Shown piece by piece: positions 1 through 8,482 of a stretch of 64,000 nt of DNA. Source of the DNA: Candidatus Lambdaproteobacteria bacterium RIFOXYD2_FULL_56_26 (GTDB taxonomy: Bacteria; SAR324; XYD2-FULL-50-16); NCBI GenBank assembly GCA_001783715.1, contig MFNF01000001.1, forward strand, positions 186,001-250,000. Direction: 5' to 3'. The notes under the pieces were generated by a model, which saw only the letters and a list, made by a program, of their open reading frames with translations, was not told where the DNA came from and did no database searches. Each line of letters opens with the position of its first letter. Positions within the stretch are counted from its first letter, which is position 1. A program made the translations under genes and the position numbers.

Positions 1-56
1 TCAAAAGGAAGGGCGAAGTTTGGGTCTGAAATTTTTAAGCAGCAACCGTCCCTTTC

Positions 57-830
57 CTAACGCAACCGAAATTTGTCGATCAGCTCGTCCATCAGCCTGA
101 TGTAGGCGGAAGAGCCTTCGGATTTTAGGTCGTAGGTGATCACCGAACGGCCCAGGGCGCTGGATTCGGTGATCTGGGCGTTTTTGGGGATGACGGTTTT
201 GAACACCGAGCCCCCCAGGGCTTTGTTGATTTGTTGGGCCACCTTTTTGTGGATCTCCAGGTCCTTGTCGAACATGGTCAACAAGATCCCGGCAATCTTT
301 AATTCCCGGTGAGGCAACTTTTTTTGCAGTTCGTTGAAGCTGACCAAAAACCGTTTGAGCGACTTGACGGCCAGGGACTCGCACTGGAGGGGCAGGATGT
401 TCAAGTCGGCGGCACAAACAGCGTTGAGGGAGAGCGGCCCGGTGGCGGCCGGGGCATCGATCAGGATAAAGTCATAGGTCAGGTAGGCCTCTTCGAGCCG
501 ACGGCGCAGGAACCCATCGTCTTCGGCGACGTGGCTGATCAGTTGCTCTTCATGCAAGGTCATCTGGTTGGAGAAGATGAAGTGCATGTTCTCCTGGTCC
601 GTCCGGCGAATCAGGCGCTGCAAGGGCAGGTCGGGCTTGAGGAAGAGTTCCTTGGTGCCCAGGTCCACCGGGTTTTTGACCCCAAAGGAGAACCGCACCG
701 AACTTTGGGGGTCCAGGTCGATCAGCAGGACCTTGTATTCGCCAAAGGCGAAGGCCGTAGCTAGGTTGACGGCACTGGTGGTTTTGCCCACCCCGCCCTT
801 TTGGGACACAAACGAAATAACCGTGGTCAT
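57..830 (-). CDS. parA: ParA/Soj-family partitioning ATPase
   Basis: A 257-residue deviant-Walker ATPase of the ParA/MinD group. The N-terminus carries KGGVGKTT, followed by the LIDLDPQ motif of a ParA switch and a DAPAATGP segment. Family members bind DNA non-specifically as ATP dimers and move chromosome or plasmid origins together with ParB. I start it at the ATG at 830 rather than at the upstream in-frame start at 851, because AGGA lies about 8 bases before it and the protein then begins directly at the ATP-binding strand. A parB would be expected beyond the left edge (downstream) but is not in view. No plasmid genes are near, so a chromosomal role is likely but not proven. Confidence 0.9.
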   Translation of the reverse strand: MTTVISFVSQKGGVGKTTSAVNLATAFAFGEYKVLLIDLDPQSSVRFSFGVKNPVDLGTKELFLKPDLPLQRLIRRTDQENMHFIFSNQMTLHEEQLISHVAEDDGFLRRRLEEAYLTYDFILIDAPAATGPLSLNAVCAADLNILPLQCESLAVKSLKRFLVSFNELQKKLPHRELKIAGILLTMFDKDLEIHKKVAQQINKALGGSVFKTVIPKNAQITESSALGRSVITYDLKSEGSSAYIRLMDELIDKFRLR

Positions 831-871
831 GCCAGATTCCTGTAGGTTCAAAATAACCTGTACCGCCGTAA

Positions 872-900
872 ACTTTAACCTTGTGTCTCCAAATAGTCAA
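872..900 (-). promoter_or_regulatory. Predicted sigma-70 promoter of parA
   Basis: On the minus strand TTGACT (895-900) is followed after exactly 17 bases by TAAAGT (872-877), pointing at the parA ATG 42 bases downstream. The rest of the 831-1076 gap between parA and the divergent aminotransferase shows nothing else I can name. Confidence 0.55.
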
Positions 901-1076
901 AGAAAGAACAAAAAAAAGCCGGGCCTAAGAGACAAGCCGATTCCCAGGCGCTTCCCAGCCCCGGATTCGGCCAGACCGGGCTCCCGCTACCGGTTGACAA
1001 CCTCGAAGGTATAGCCTCAGAATCCCCTTGGCCTAAAACGACCTTTGCACCCTAAACCCCTTTGGAGTTGAGCCCT

Positions 1077-2381
1077 ATGAACCCCTTGGCCACCGAGTTG
1101 AATCAGCAGATTGAAAAGGCAGCCCCGGCGGTTTCAGGCCTGCTCAGCGATTTGGGCCAGAGGATCTACTTCCCTAAGGGCATTTTGTTCCAGTCCGCCC
1201 AGGCAAAGGAAAAGGCCCACAAGTTCAACGCCACCATCGGGACGGCGATCGAGAACAACGGACCGATGCACCTCAAGGTGACCGAGCGGTACTTCAACCT
1301 TCCTCCGGCCGAGGTTTATCCATATGCCCCTCCGGCCGGTCGGCCCAAATTGCGGGAAGCTTGGCGGGAGAAAATGCGCAAACAAAACCCTAGCTTGGGT
1401 AAAAAACCGGTCAGCCTGCCGGTGGTGACCAGCGCCATTACCCACGGTCTTTCGGTGGTCGGGCAGATGTTCCTCAACCCTGGGGACGTGATCATCTCCC
1501 CCGACAAGCTTTGGGGCAACTACCGCCTGACCTTCGAGACCGTCTTGGGGGCCAAGATTGCGACCTTCGGGATGTTCAACGACAAGGGCGGGATGGACGT
1601 GGGGGCGTTCAAAAAACTGGTGACTGCCGAAGGGAAACGGGCGGGCAAGGTGGCGGTGATCCTCAACTTCCCCAACAACCCCACCGGCTATACCCCGACC
1701 CAAAAGGAAGCGGACCAGCTGGGCAAAGTGCTGATTGAGGAAGCCAAAAAGGGCACCAAGGTTTTGAGCATCCACGATGACTCTTACTTTGGCCTCTTTT
1801 ACGAGGACAGCACCAAAGAATCCTTGTTCGGTCAATTGAGTGATGCCCACCCCAATCTCCTGGCGGTCAAGCTGGATGGTGCGACTAAAGAGTATTATGC
1901 TTGGGGCTTTCGGACCGGCTTTATCACCTTCGGTCACCCGGCCGGGGAAGCCTTGTACGGGGCCTTGGAAAAAAAGGTGATGGGTACGATCCGGGCGATG
2001 ATCAGCAATTGCAACCATGCCAGCCAATCGGTGGTGGAACATATCTTGGCCGATGCCGAACTGGCCGCCGATTGGGAGCGGACCTTCGAGGTGATGAAAG
2101 GACGGGCGCTGAAGGTCAAAGAGATATTGGACCGCCCGGCTTACCAAAAGGTCCTGGCTTACTACCCCTTCAACTCCGGTTACTTTATGTGCCTCAAGTT
2201 GGATGGGGTGGACGCTGAGGCGTTGCGGGTACACCTGTTGGAGAAGTACGGGGTGGGTACCATCTCGGTGAATGCCACCGACCTGCGGGTGGCCTTCAGC
2301 TCCATCGAGGAAAACCAGCTGGAAGAGCTGTTTGAGCTGATCAAAAAAGGGTTTTTGGAGCTGAAGAAGGAGGCCAAGTAA
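1077..2381 (+). CDS. PLP-dependent aminotransferase, class I/II
   Basis: A 434-residue fold-type I aminotransferase. The middle region has the NFPNNPTGY substrate/PLP motif, then HDDSYFGL, and the Schiff-base lysine lies in LDGATKEYYAWGFRTG with the following arginine for the cofactor phosphate. The likely reaction is amino transfer between an amino acid and a 2-oxo acid in the cytosol; the substrate cannot be read from the motifs, although the family includes aspartate and aromatic aminotransferases. The ORF track begins at a TTG at 1062, but GGAG nine bases before the ATG at 1077 supports that start. It is monocistronic, with a hairpin terminator just downstream. Confidence 0.88.
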   Translation: MNPLATELNQQIEKAAPAVSGLLSDLGQRIYFPKGILFQSAQAKEKAHKFNATIGTAIENNGPMHLKVTERYFNLPPAEVYPYAPPAGRPKLREAWREKMRKQNPSLGKKPVSLPVVTSAITHGLSVVGQMFLNPGDVIISPDKLWGNYRLTFETVLGAKIATFGMFNDKGGMDVGAFKKLVTAEGKRAGKVAVILNFPNNPTGYTPTQKEADQLGKVLIEEAKKGTKVLSIHDDSYFGLFYEDSTKESLFGQLSDAHPNLLAVKLDGATKEYYAWGFRTGFITFGHPAGEALYGALEKKVMGTIRAMISNCNHASQSVVEHILADAELAADWERTFEVMKGRALKVKEILDRPAYQKVLAYYPFNSGYFMCLKLDGVDAEALRVHLLEKYGVGTISVNATDLRVAFSSIEENQLEELFELIKKGFLELKKEAK

Positions 2382-2412
2382 CCTCAGTCCTTCAATTCCT
2401 TCAAACCAGGGG

Positions 2413-2436
2413 GGAGGGGCTTTGGCTCCTCCTTTT
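2413..2436 (+). terminator. Intrinsic terminator after the aminotransferase
   Basis: GGAGGGGC, a TTTG loop, then GCTCCTCC form an 8-bp stem (one G-T pair) followed by TTTT, 31 bases after the aminotransferase stop and before the convergent anmK stop. Confidence 0.6.
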
Positions 2437-2489
2437 GGACACCCCGCCGGACTCAATTAAAACTAAACCCATCGAGCTTCTACCCCGGA

Positions 2490-3632
2490 TCAGTCCGGCA
2501 GAGTGATTTTGCCCATTGAGACCAGCCGTTTGGCCCCGGTGACCTCTCTCAAATTGGTGGGGTTGCCGTTGGCCCGTTCGTGGGCAAACAGGGCGAAGGC
2601 TGCCGCTTCCTTGGAGTCGCTGGAGAAGGCGGCGATCTTGGGCAAGACCTCGACCTTGGTGGAGGCCAAGGCGGTTTGGATCCGTTGGACCAACTGGGGG
2701 TTTGAGGCTCCCCCGCCGCTCAAATAGACCCGGTCCAAGGGGGGCAAAAAATCCCTGTAGGCCCGAGCCAGACTTTGGGCTACTCCTTCCACCAAGGTCG
2801 CCAAAAGGTTGGGACCGGTGACCTGGGGGAACCTGCCGATCAGGCTTTGTACGTAAGGGCGACCAAAGTCTTCCCGGCCCGTGGATTTGGGTGGGGTCCG
2901 GGCAAAATAGGGGTGGCCCAAAAATTCCTGTAACAGTGGCTTGAGTACTTGCCCTTGGGCGGCCAGTTTTCCGTCCAAATCAAATTCCTCCTTGCCCAGA
3001 GTGGCCCACCGCACCGCCTCGTTGAGCACCCCGTTGGCCGGACCGGTGTCAAAGGCCAGAACCGGAGCCTGGGGGTCTTTAGAAAGATAGGTGACGTTAC
3101 CGATCCCACCCAGGTTTTGCAGCGCCCTGGACTCCTTTGGGTCGGAAAAAAAGACCCGGTCCAGGTAGGGCACCAGCGGGGCACCCGAGCCCCCCGCCGC
3201 AATGTCCGAAAGCCGAAAGTCCGAAACCACCGGCACCCCTAACACCTGGGCGAGCACCGCTGCTTCCCCGGTTTGCAGGCTCGAATGGCCGTGGATGTGG
3301 TAGATCGTTTGGCCATGGTGGCCCACCAAGTCCAGGCGGTCCCGGTAGCCGGTTTGGGCCAAAAAGTCCTGGCAGGCATGGGCATAAAACCAACCCAAAT
3401 CGAGGTTCAACCGGCAAAGGTCCGCAACCGAGCCTTCCAAGGACTTGGCAATGGACTGCCGCAGTTCCTTGGGGTAAGGTAAGGTCGAAAAGGCCAGCTC
3501 GGTCATCTGGACCCCAAGTCCGGCCCCCCGGATTTGGTACAGCCCCAGGTCCAGCCCGTCCAAGGAGGTGCCGGACATCAGGCCCAAAACGATCCGAACC
3601 GGCTTTTGCACCAAGGCGACCCATCGATCCAT
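2490..3632 (-). CDS. anmK: Anhydro-N-acetylmuramic acid kinase
   Basis: A 380-residue sugar kinase of the AnmK family. It opens with LGLMSGTSLDGLD, the ATP/substrate signature, and has GHHGQTIYH and the NLGGIGNVTYL and AFDTGPANG blocks typical of the family. AnmK hydrolyses and phosphorylates anhMurNAc to MurNAc-6-phosphate during cell-wall recycling. The ORF track extends upstream, but the ATG at 3632 gives a normal N-terminus. It is divergent from nagZ with only 18 bases between the two start codons, so each promoter must lie inside the other gene or be shared. The two genes act in the same pathway, which strengthens both calls. Confidence 0.93.
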   Translation of the reverse strand: MDRWVALVQKPVRIVLGLMSGTSLDGLDLGLYQIRGAGLGVQMTELAFSTLPYPKELRQSIAKSLEGSVADLCRLNLDLGWFYAHACQDFLAQTGYRDRLDLVGHHGQTIYHIHGHSSLQTGEAAVLAQVLGVPVVSDFRLSDIAAGGSGAPLVPYLDRVFFSDPKESRALQNLGGIGNVTYLSKDPQAPVLAFDTGPANGVLNEAVRWATLGKEEFDLDGKLAAQGQVLKPLLQEFLGHPYFARTPPKSTGREDFGRPYVQSLIGRFPQVTGPNLLATLVEGVAQSLARAYRDFLPPLDRVYLSGGGASNPQLVQRIQTALASTKVEVLPKIAAFSSDSKEAAAFALFAHERANGNPTNLREVTGAKRLVSMGKITLPD

Positions 3633-3650
3633 TTTTTCTCTTTTGGTTGA

Positions 3651-5069
3651 ATGGCTAAAAAAGTTCCTTTGATCCTCGGGTTCGAGGGGTTGACCTTGGA
3701 CCGGGACACCTGTGACCACCTCCTGGAGGTGAATCCCTGGGGAGTGATCCTGTTCAAACGGAACCTCCGGGACCTGGAACAGGCCAAAGCCTTGGTCGGC
3801 GAGTTAAAAGCCCTTTTGGGGCCGATCCTGGTCTCCATCGACCACGAAGGCGGTTTGGTCAACCGCTTTGGCCCCCAGTTTCCGGTCCCTCCGGCGGCCT
3901 TTGGGCTCCACTTTAGGCCCAAGGCAGAGTTAAGGCAAGCGGCGCAAATGCTAGCCGCCCTGCCTGCCGCCTTGGGGTTTAACCTCAACTTTGCCCCGGT
4001 GCTCGATCTGTACCATCCCGGCTCCAAGGCCATCGGGACCCGAGCCTTTCACTCCGACCCGGCCCCGGTGGCCGATTGGGGAAGGTTGGTGGTTGAGGCT
4101 CATGAACAGGTAGGGGTGGCCAGCACGGCCAAACATTTCCCCGGTCATGGCCGGGTCACCCAAGACAGCCATTTTGAGATCGGCCGCCTGGATTCGGACT
4201 TGGCCGAACTGGAGGCTTTGGACCTCCAAGCCTTTGCCGGGCTGACCGCTCCTTTGGTGATGACCTCCCACCTCTATTACCCGGCCCTGGACCCGGTGCT
4301 TCCCGCCAGCCTCTCCCGAAAAATCATCACCGGGCTGCTGAGGGAAAAGCTGGGGTACTCCGGGCTGGTGGTCAGCGACTGTGTAGAGATGGAAGGGCTG
4401 GCAAGAAACTTTAGCCCCCAAGAAATGGTGGAATTGGGGATCCGGGCGGGTTTGGACCTGTGGATCAGCAGTTTTTCCCTCAAAAAAAGCCGCCCCTTCC
4501 AGCTCCAACTGGCCCAAGCCTTGAGGGATCAGGGGCAAGAAGGGGACCACCCCAAGATTGAGGGTTTGATCCAAAGGTACCGGCCCCATCAGGTCTCCCT
4601 GCCTCCGGTGGAAGAGGCGGTAGCGCTGCGCCAAAGGTTGATCCAAAAAACCGGAATTTTACCTCCTGGCCCCTGGGACTTGGTGGAGATGGAAAACGCC
4701 GTTTTTACCGGGGCGAACCTGGGGGAAGCCCAAGGGGGCTTTTTGGCCCAGATGAAACAGGGGCACAGTGAGATCAAGGGGACTTGGGGCTTTTCCCTCT
4801 CCGACCCCAAAAGCTGGACCGAGTTTTTCCAAAGCCGGACTTCCCAAGGAAGGAGCCTGCTGCTGGCCACCAAAAACGCCCGGTTTCACCCCCAAGGGGC
4901 CAAGTTGGCCGAAGGGGCGGCATCCCTCCCTGGCATATTACACCTTGACCTGGGTGACGGAGCAGATATGCTCTCGCCAGAAGTACCAAAATGGAATGTC
5001 TTTGGAAGTGATCCCTTGACAGTTCAGGCAATTTGTAGAGAATTGAAGCAGGGTGCGAATCGGGGCTAG
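3651..5069 (+). CDS. nagZ: Beta-N-acetylhexosaminidase, GH3 (NagZ)
   Basis: A glycoside hydrolase family 3 enzyme of 472 residues. It has the KHFPGHG loop followed by DSH (the catalytic histidine-aspartate dyad of NagZ) and VVSDCVEMEG with the nucleophilic aspartate. NagZ removes GlcNAc from GlcNAc-anhMurNAc peptides imported from the wall; AnmK, encoded divergently 18 bases away, uses the freed anhMurNAc. At 472 residues it is longer than the common one-domain enzyme (about 340): the last 130 or so residues form an extension after the barrel that I do not recognise as a full GH3 C-terminal domain. No signal peptide is seen, fitting cytosolic recycling. Confidence 0.9.
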   Translation: MAKKVPLILGFEGLTLDRDTCDHLLEVNPWGVILFKRNLRDLEQAKALVGELKALLGPILVSIDHEGGLVNRFGPQFPVPPAAFGLHFRPKAELRQAAQMLAALPAALGFNLNFAPVLDLYHPGSKAIGTRAFHSDPAPVADWGRLVVEAHEQVGVASTAKHFPGHGRVTQDSHFEIGRLDSDLAELEALDLQAFAGLTAPLVMTSHLYYPALDPVLPASLSRKIITGLLREKLGYSGLVVSDCVEMEGLARNFSPQEMVELGIRAGLDLWISSFSLKKSRPFQLQLAQALRDQGQEGDHPKIEGLIQRYRPHQVSLPPVEEAVALRQRLIQKTGILPPGPWDLVEMENAVFTGANLGEAQGGFLAQMKQGHSEIKGTWGFSLSDPKSWTEFFQSRTSQGRSLLLATKNARFHPQGAKLAEGAASLPGILHLDLGDGADMLSPEVPKWNVFGSDPLTVQAICRELKQGANRG

Positions 5070-5168
5070 TTTTCCCGGGTTTGGCCCCAAGACTTATGGC
5101 CGCCTCGCTTCCCTACCCCCTCGGGGTAGTACGGGGACCACCAACTTGGATTTGCGGAGTTTAGGGAC

Positions 5169-6869
5169 ATGGCTAGCATGAAAATGGGTCTGGAAATGCG
5201 GATGAGCCAACAGCTCATCATGACCCCTCAGCTCCAGCAGGCAATCAAGTTACTCCAGCTTTCCCGGGTTGAATTGCAGGAGTTGATTGACCAGGCGTTG
5301 GTGGAAAACCCCACCTTGGAGGTGGAGGAGGACGAAAAGGACAAGGAAGCGCAGGCCGATGAAAAGGGAGAAGAGGATGCGGACGGGCCAATCGACACCT
5401 TGGTCGAGGACCAAAGCCAGCTTTCTTACGACGATGAATGGCAACATTATGTTGAGTCCGGTGCCGGAGTGATCCAAGAGGTCCGCAACCACGAGCCGGA
5501 CGAGGACTCCAACCCCCTGGAAGCCACCATCAGCCGCACCGACACCTTGATGGACCACCTGCTGTGGCAGCTTGACATCAGTCGGTTCAGCGAGATCGAA
5601 CATGAAATCGCCGAGTACCTGATCGGCAACATCGACGAAGACGGATACCTTTCCACCAGCCTGCGGGAGCTGCTGGCCACTCTGCCGGGGCTCAAGAAGG
5701 TGGTGGACAAGGCCTTGGAGGAGAGGCTGGTTGAACCGCTGCTCCAGGAAGGGGAAAACCGGTTTGAATCCCACCACGACCTCCAGGCCAAAAAAGAGCC
5801 GGTCAAAGGCAAGCGTAAAAAAGTGGTGCCCTTTGAATCGGAGGAAGAGGAAGCGGAAGAGGACCAGGACTACGGCCACATCACCGATGCCGCCTGCGGG
5901 GTGTTGGAACGGGTCTTACGCCGGATCCATTCCTTTGACCCTCCCGGAGTCGGCTCTCGGGACTTGAAGGAATGCCTGCAACTCCAACTGAAGGCTCTGC
6001 GTCTGCATGATTCCCTGGCTTACGAGATCATCGACCAACACATGCCGCTTTTGGAGCAAAAGGACCTCAAGCGGATCGCTCGGCTGACCAAGTCGGAAAT
6101 CTCCGAAGTGGTGGCCGCCCACCAGTTGATCACCGAATTGGAGCCCAAGCCGGGCCGTCCTTATGGCAAGGAAGTCACCCAATATGTCATGCCCGATGTT
6201 TTTATCTACAAACGGGGGCACGAATACGTGGTTTCCATGAACAACGAAAGCCTGCCCCGGCTGCGGATCAACCCCTATTACCAAACCTTGATGGGGGACC
6301 AGAAGACCAAGGACATCCAAACTGCGGCGGCCAACAAAAAGGCCGATCATGCCCCCGAAGGGGAGCAGGACATGACCTACCTTTACCTGCAAGAGAAGAT
6401 CAAGGCCGGGGACTGGTTGATGAAGTCGATCGAACAACGGCAAAAAACCATCTACCGGGTGGCCAAGTCGATCCTCAAGTACCAGTATGAGTTCTTCGAG
6501 AAAGGGATCGACTACCTCAAACCCTTGGTCCTCAAGGACGTGGCCGAAGACATCGAGGTCCACGAATCCACGGTCAGCCGGATCACCACCAACAAGTATG
6601 TTTATACCCCTCAGGGGATCTTCGAGCTGAAGTACTTTTTTACCAGCGGCATCGACCAAGGGGACGGAGACATCATCAGTTCCAAGAAGATCAAGGATTA
6701 CATCAAAAAATTGATCGACAACGAGGAAAGGAAGAAACCGTTGACGGACTTGCAGATCAAGAACATTCTCAAGGACAAGGAAGGAATCAAGGTGGCCCGA
6801 CGTACGGTAGCCAAGTACCGGGAAGCAATGAACATCTTGCCTTCAAACAAACGTAAGCAACTTTTTTAG
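5169..6869 (+). CDS. rpoN: RNA polymerase sigma-54 factor
   Basis: RpoN, 566 residues. The N-terminal activator-interacting region I is glutamine/leucine rich (LIMTPQLQQAIKLLQLS), followed by an acidic region II, the core-binding domain, a helix-turn-helix, and the RpoN box ARRTVAKYREAMNI near the C-terminus, which reads the -24 element. It directs transcription that needs an AAA+ enhancer-binding protein; one such activator is encoded in this window (35184-36614). It is longer than usual (about 480) because of a very acidic stretch near residues 55-80 and a second charged insert near 195-240. The gene next to it is a YbjN-like gene, not the lptB/hpf seen in many proteobacteria. Confidence 0.96.
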   Translation: MASMKMGLEMRMSQQLIMTPQLQQAIKLLQLSRVELQELIDQALVENPTLEVEEDEKDKEAQADEKGEEDADGPIDTLVEDQSQLSYDDEWQHYVESGAGVIQEVRNHEPDEDSNPLEATISRTDTLMDHLLWQLDISRFSEIEHEIAEYLIGNIDEDGYLSTSLRELLATLPGLKKVVDKALEERLVEPLLQEGENRFESHHDLQAKKEPVKGKRKKVVPFESEEEEAEEDQDYGHITDAACGVLERVLRRIHSFDPPGVGSRDLKECLQLQLKALRLHDSLAYEIIDQHMPLLEQKDLKRIARLTKSEISEVVAAHQLITELEPKPGRPYGKEVTQYVMPDVFIYKRGHEYVVSMNNESLPRLRINPYYQTLMGDQKTKDIQTAAANKKADHAPEGEQDMTYLYLQEKIKAGDWLMKSIEQRQKTIYRVAKSILKYQYEFFEKGIDYLKPLVLKDVAEDIEVHESTVSRITTNKYVYTPQGIFELKYFFTSGIDQGDGDIISSKKIKDYIKKLIDNEERKKPLTDLQIKNILKDKEGIKVARRTVAKYREAMNILPSNKRKQLF

Positions 6870-6942
6870 GTCCCTTTGGCCCACTGTTCTTGAGCTTGCT
6901 CCAGACTGGACTGAACCAATCGATTTTTCAACCGGTTAGCCG

Positions 6943-7335
6943 ATGAAGACCTTAGAAGACCTGATCGACTACAGCCACAAAATGGGGCTGACCCTCCTCA
7001 AGACCGACCTCGAAGAGCGGTTGATCGTTGTCAACGCCGAACACCGGGGTATCCATCACTTGGTGATCGACTGCGAAGACTCCATCGCGATCCTAGAGCA
7101 GCCGCTCTACAAGATGGCCAACGAAAACACCGCCCACTTCAAGCGTTTGTTGATGATCAACCGGCAGTTGGTCCATGGGGCCTTTGTGCTGGACCCCAAG
7201 GGGGAATGGATTTTGTTCCGGGACACATTGGAACTGGAAAACTTGGACTTCAACGAATTCGAGGGCAGCATCAATGCGCTGACCTTGGGGATCGCCGAGT
7301 TTTCCGGGGAACTGTTGGCACTCAACCAAGGGTAA
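6943..7335 (+). CDS. YbjN-like/T3S-chaperone-fold small protein
   Basis: A 130-residue cytosolic protein without signal or membrane segments. The alternating strand/helix pattern, with segments such as HHLVIDCEDSIAIL and GAFVLDPKGEWILFRD, resembles the YbjN/CesT-like fold (about 120-150 residues). It sits 3 bases before a PspA/IM30 homologue, a pairing that recurs in bacteria, so it probably assists or regulates the PspA-like protein in membrane stress. Family assignment is by fold-like pattern, not by an invariant motif. Confidence 0.55.
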   Translation: MKTLEDLIDYSHKMGLTLLKTDLEERLIVVNAEHRGIHHLVIDCEDSIAILEQPLYKMANENTAHFKRLLMINRQLVHGAFVLDPKGEWILFRDTLELENLDFNEFEGSINALTLGIAEFSGELLALNQG

Positions 7336-7338
7336 ACC

Positions 7339-8076
7339 GTGGCAGGATTTTTTCAGCGTCTTTTTCGGATCGGTAGTGCAGAAGCCAACTCCCTGGCGGA
7401 TCGGCTGGAAAACCCGGTCAAAATGACCGAGCAGGGGATCCGGGAACTGGAAAAACATTTCCAGGAATCGGTCACCTCTCTGGCGGAATTAAAGGCCCAG
7501 GTCAACCGACAACGGGCTGACTTGGAAAAAGCGACTACCGAAGCCAAAGATTGGGAGGCTCGGGCCATGGCCCTTTTGAGCCGCGGCCAAACCGGCCAAA
7601 TTGATGCGGCCCAGGTGGATAACCTCGCCCGCCAAGCTTTAGCCAGAAAGGCCGAAGCGGAAAAAAGGGCGGTCATCGCCAAAGGGGTGATCGACCAACT
7701 TTCCGGCACCGTAGTCAGGGTGCAAGCCAAGGTTGACAAGCTCAATACTCAGATTGATCTTTACAAAAATGAGCTGAAAACCTTAAAAGCTCGCAGTAGC
7801 GCCGCAAAAGCCACCACCAAGTTGGACAAACAACTTGCCGGAGCTGACCCCAGTGGCACCATTGCCATGTTGGAACGGATGCGTGAAAAAGTGGAGGACC
7901 AGGAAGCATTGGCCTTGGCATATTCCGATCTCGCCGATCGGCCTATGTCTTTGGACGATGAGATCCAAAGGGTCCTTGCCGATGATCCGATTGCCAAGCA
8001 GTTGCCCCCAGGGGCCGGTTCGCTCAAGGAAGACGACGAGCTGGCCGCTTTGAAGGTAAAACTTGGTTTGAAGTAA
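7339..8076 (+). CDS. PspA/IM30 (ESCRT-III-like) family protein
   Basis: A 245-residue, almost fully helical coiled-coil protein starting at a GTG only 3 bases after the preceding stop. The N-terminus, FFQRLFRIGSAEANSLADRLENP, matches the amphipathic helix and first hairpin of PspA/IM30 proteins, which polymerise on the cytoplasmic membrane and protect it under stress. It is translationally coupled to the YbjN-like gene. PspA genes in enterobacteria are sigma-54 dependent; rpoN is just upstream here, but I found no -24/-12 promoter in the 73 bases between rpoN and the YbjN-like gene. Confidence 0.82.
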   Translation: MAGFFQRLFRIGSAEANSLADRLENPVKMTEQGIRELEKHFQESVTSLAELKAQVNRQRADLEKATTEAKDWEARAMALLSRGQTGQIDAAQVDNLARQALARKAEAEKRAVIAKGVIDQLSGTVVRVQAKVDKLNTQIDLYKNELKTLKARSSAAKATTKLDKQLAGADPSGTIAMLERMREKVEDQEALALAYSDLADRPMSLDDEIQRVLADDPIAKQLPPGAGSLKEDDELAALKVKLGLK

Positions 8077-8107
8077 CCATAACCCCAAACACCCACCGGA
8101 GAACCCG

Positions 8108-8458
8108 ATGAAGATGAAAAAATCCCAGCTGATTGAGCAGTTGGTACAGGAGATGGAAAATTTCTCTTTGGACAGCAACTCCAAGCAAAAAACCGAGATT
8201 GCCCGGGAGACGGTCAACCTGTTTTTCTCTTCGATCAAAGACGCTGTCACCAACGACGATCGGGTGGAGATTCGGGGTTTTGGCAGCTTTACCACCAAAG
8301 AATACGGTGAATACACTGGCCGCAACCCCAAGACTGGCGAGCGGGTCCGGGTTGCACCCAAGAAGTTGCCGGTCTTTCGGCCTGGTCGGGAACTGCGGGA
8401 GATGGTCAACGAAAACCTGCCCAAGGCAGCCAAGCCGAAGGCCAAAAAAGGCAAGTGA
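8108..8458 (+). CDS. HU/IHF-family DNA-bending protein
   Basis: A 116-residue member of the bacterial histone-like family: VEIRGFGSF followed by GRNPKTGERV, the beta-arm that enters the DNA minor groove, and a lysine/alanine-rich tail beyond the usual 90 residues. GGAG lies 8 bases before the ATG. It binds and bends DNA as a dimer. The lysine-rich tail resembles extended HU proteins and may add non-specific binding. HU versus IHF cannot be decided here. Confidence 0.93.
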   Translation: MKMKKSQLIEQLVQEMENFSLDSNSKQKTEIARETVNLFFSSIKDAVTNDDRVEIRGFGSFTTKEYGEYTGRNPKTGERVRVAPKKLPVFRPGRELREMVNENLPKAAKPKAKKGK

Positions 8459-8482
8459 GCCTTTGACGGGCCAGCAGGTATT

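Noticed and set aside
1134-2456. 440-residue minus-strand ORF opposite the aminotransferase
   Set aside because: A shadow: composition is unlike a protein (Gly/His/Pro/Leu/Gln rich), there is no ribosome site and the plus-strand gene has all family motifs.
6870-6942. Sigma-54 (-24/-12) promoter before the YbjN/PspA pair
   Set aside because: No TGGC-N8-TGC pattern with correct spacing; the nearest GG...GC pair is 14 bases apart.
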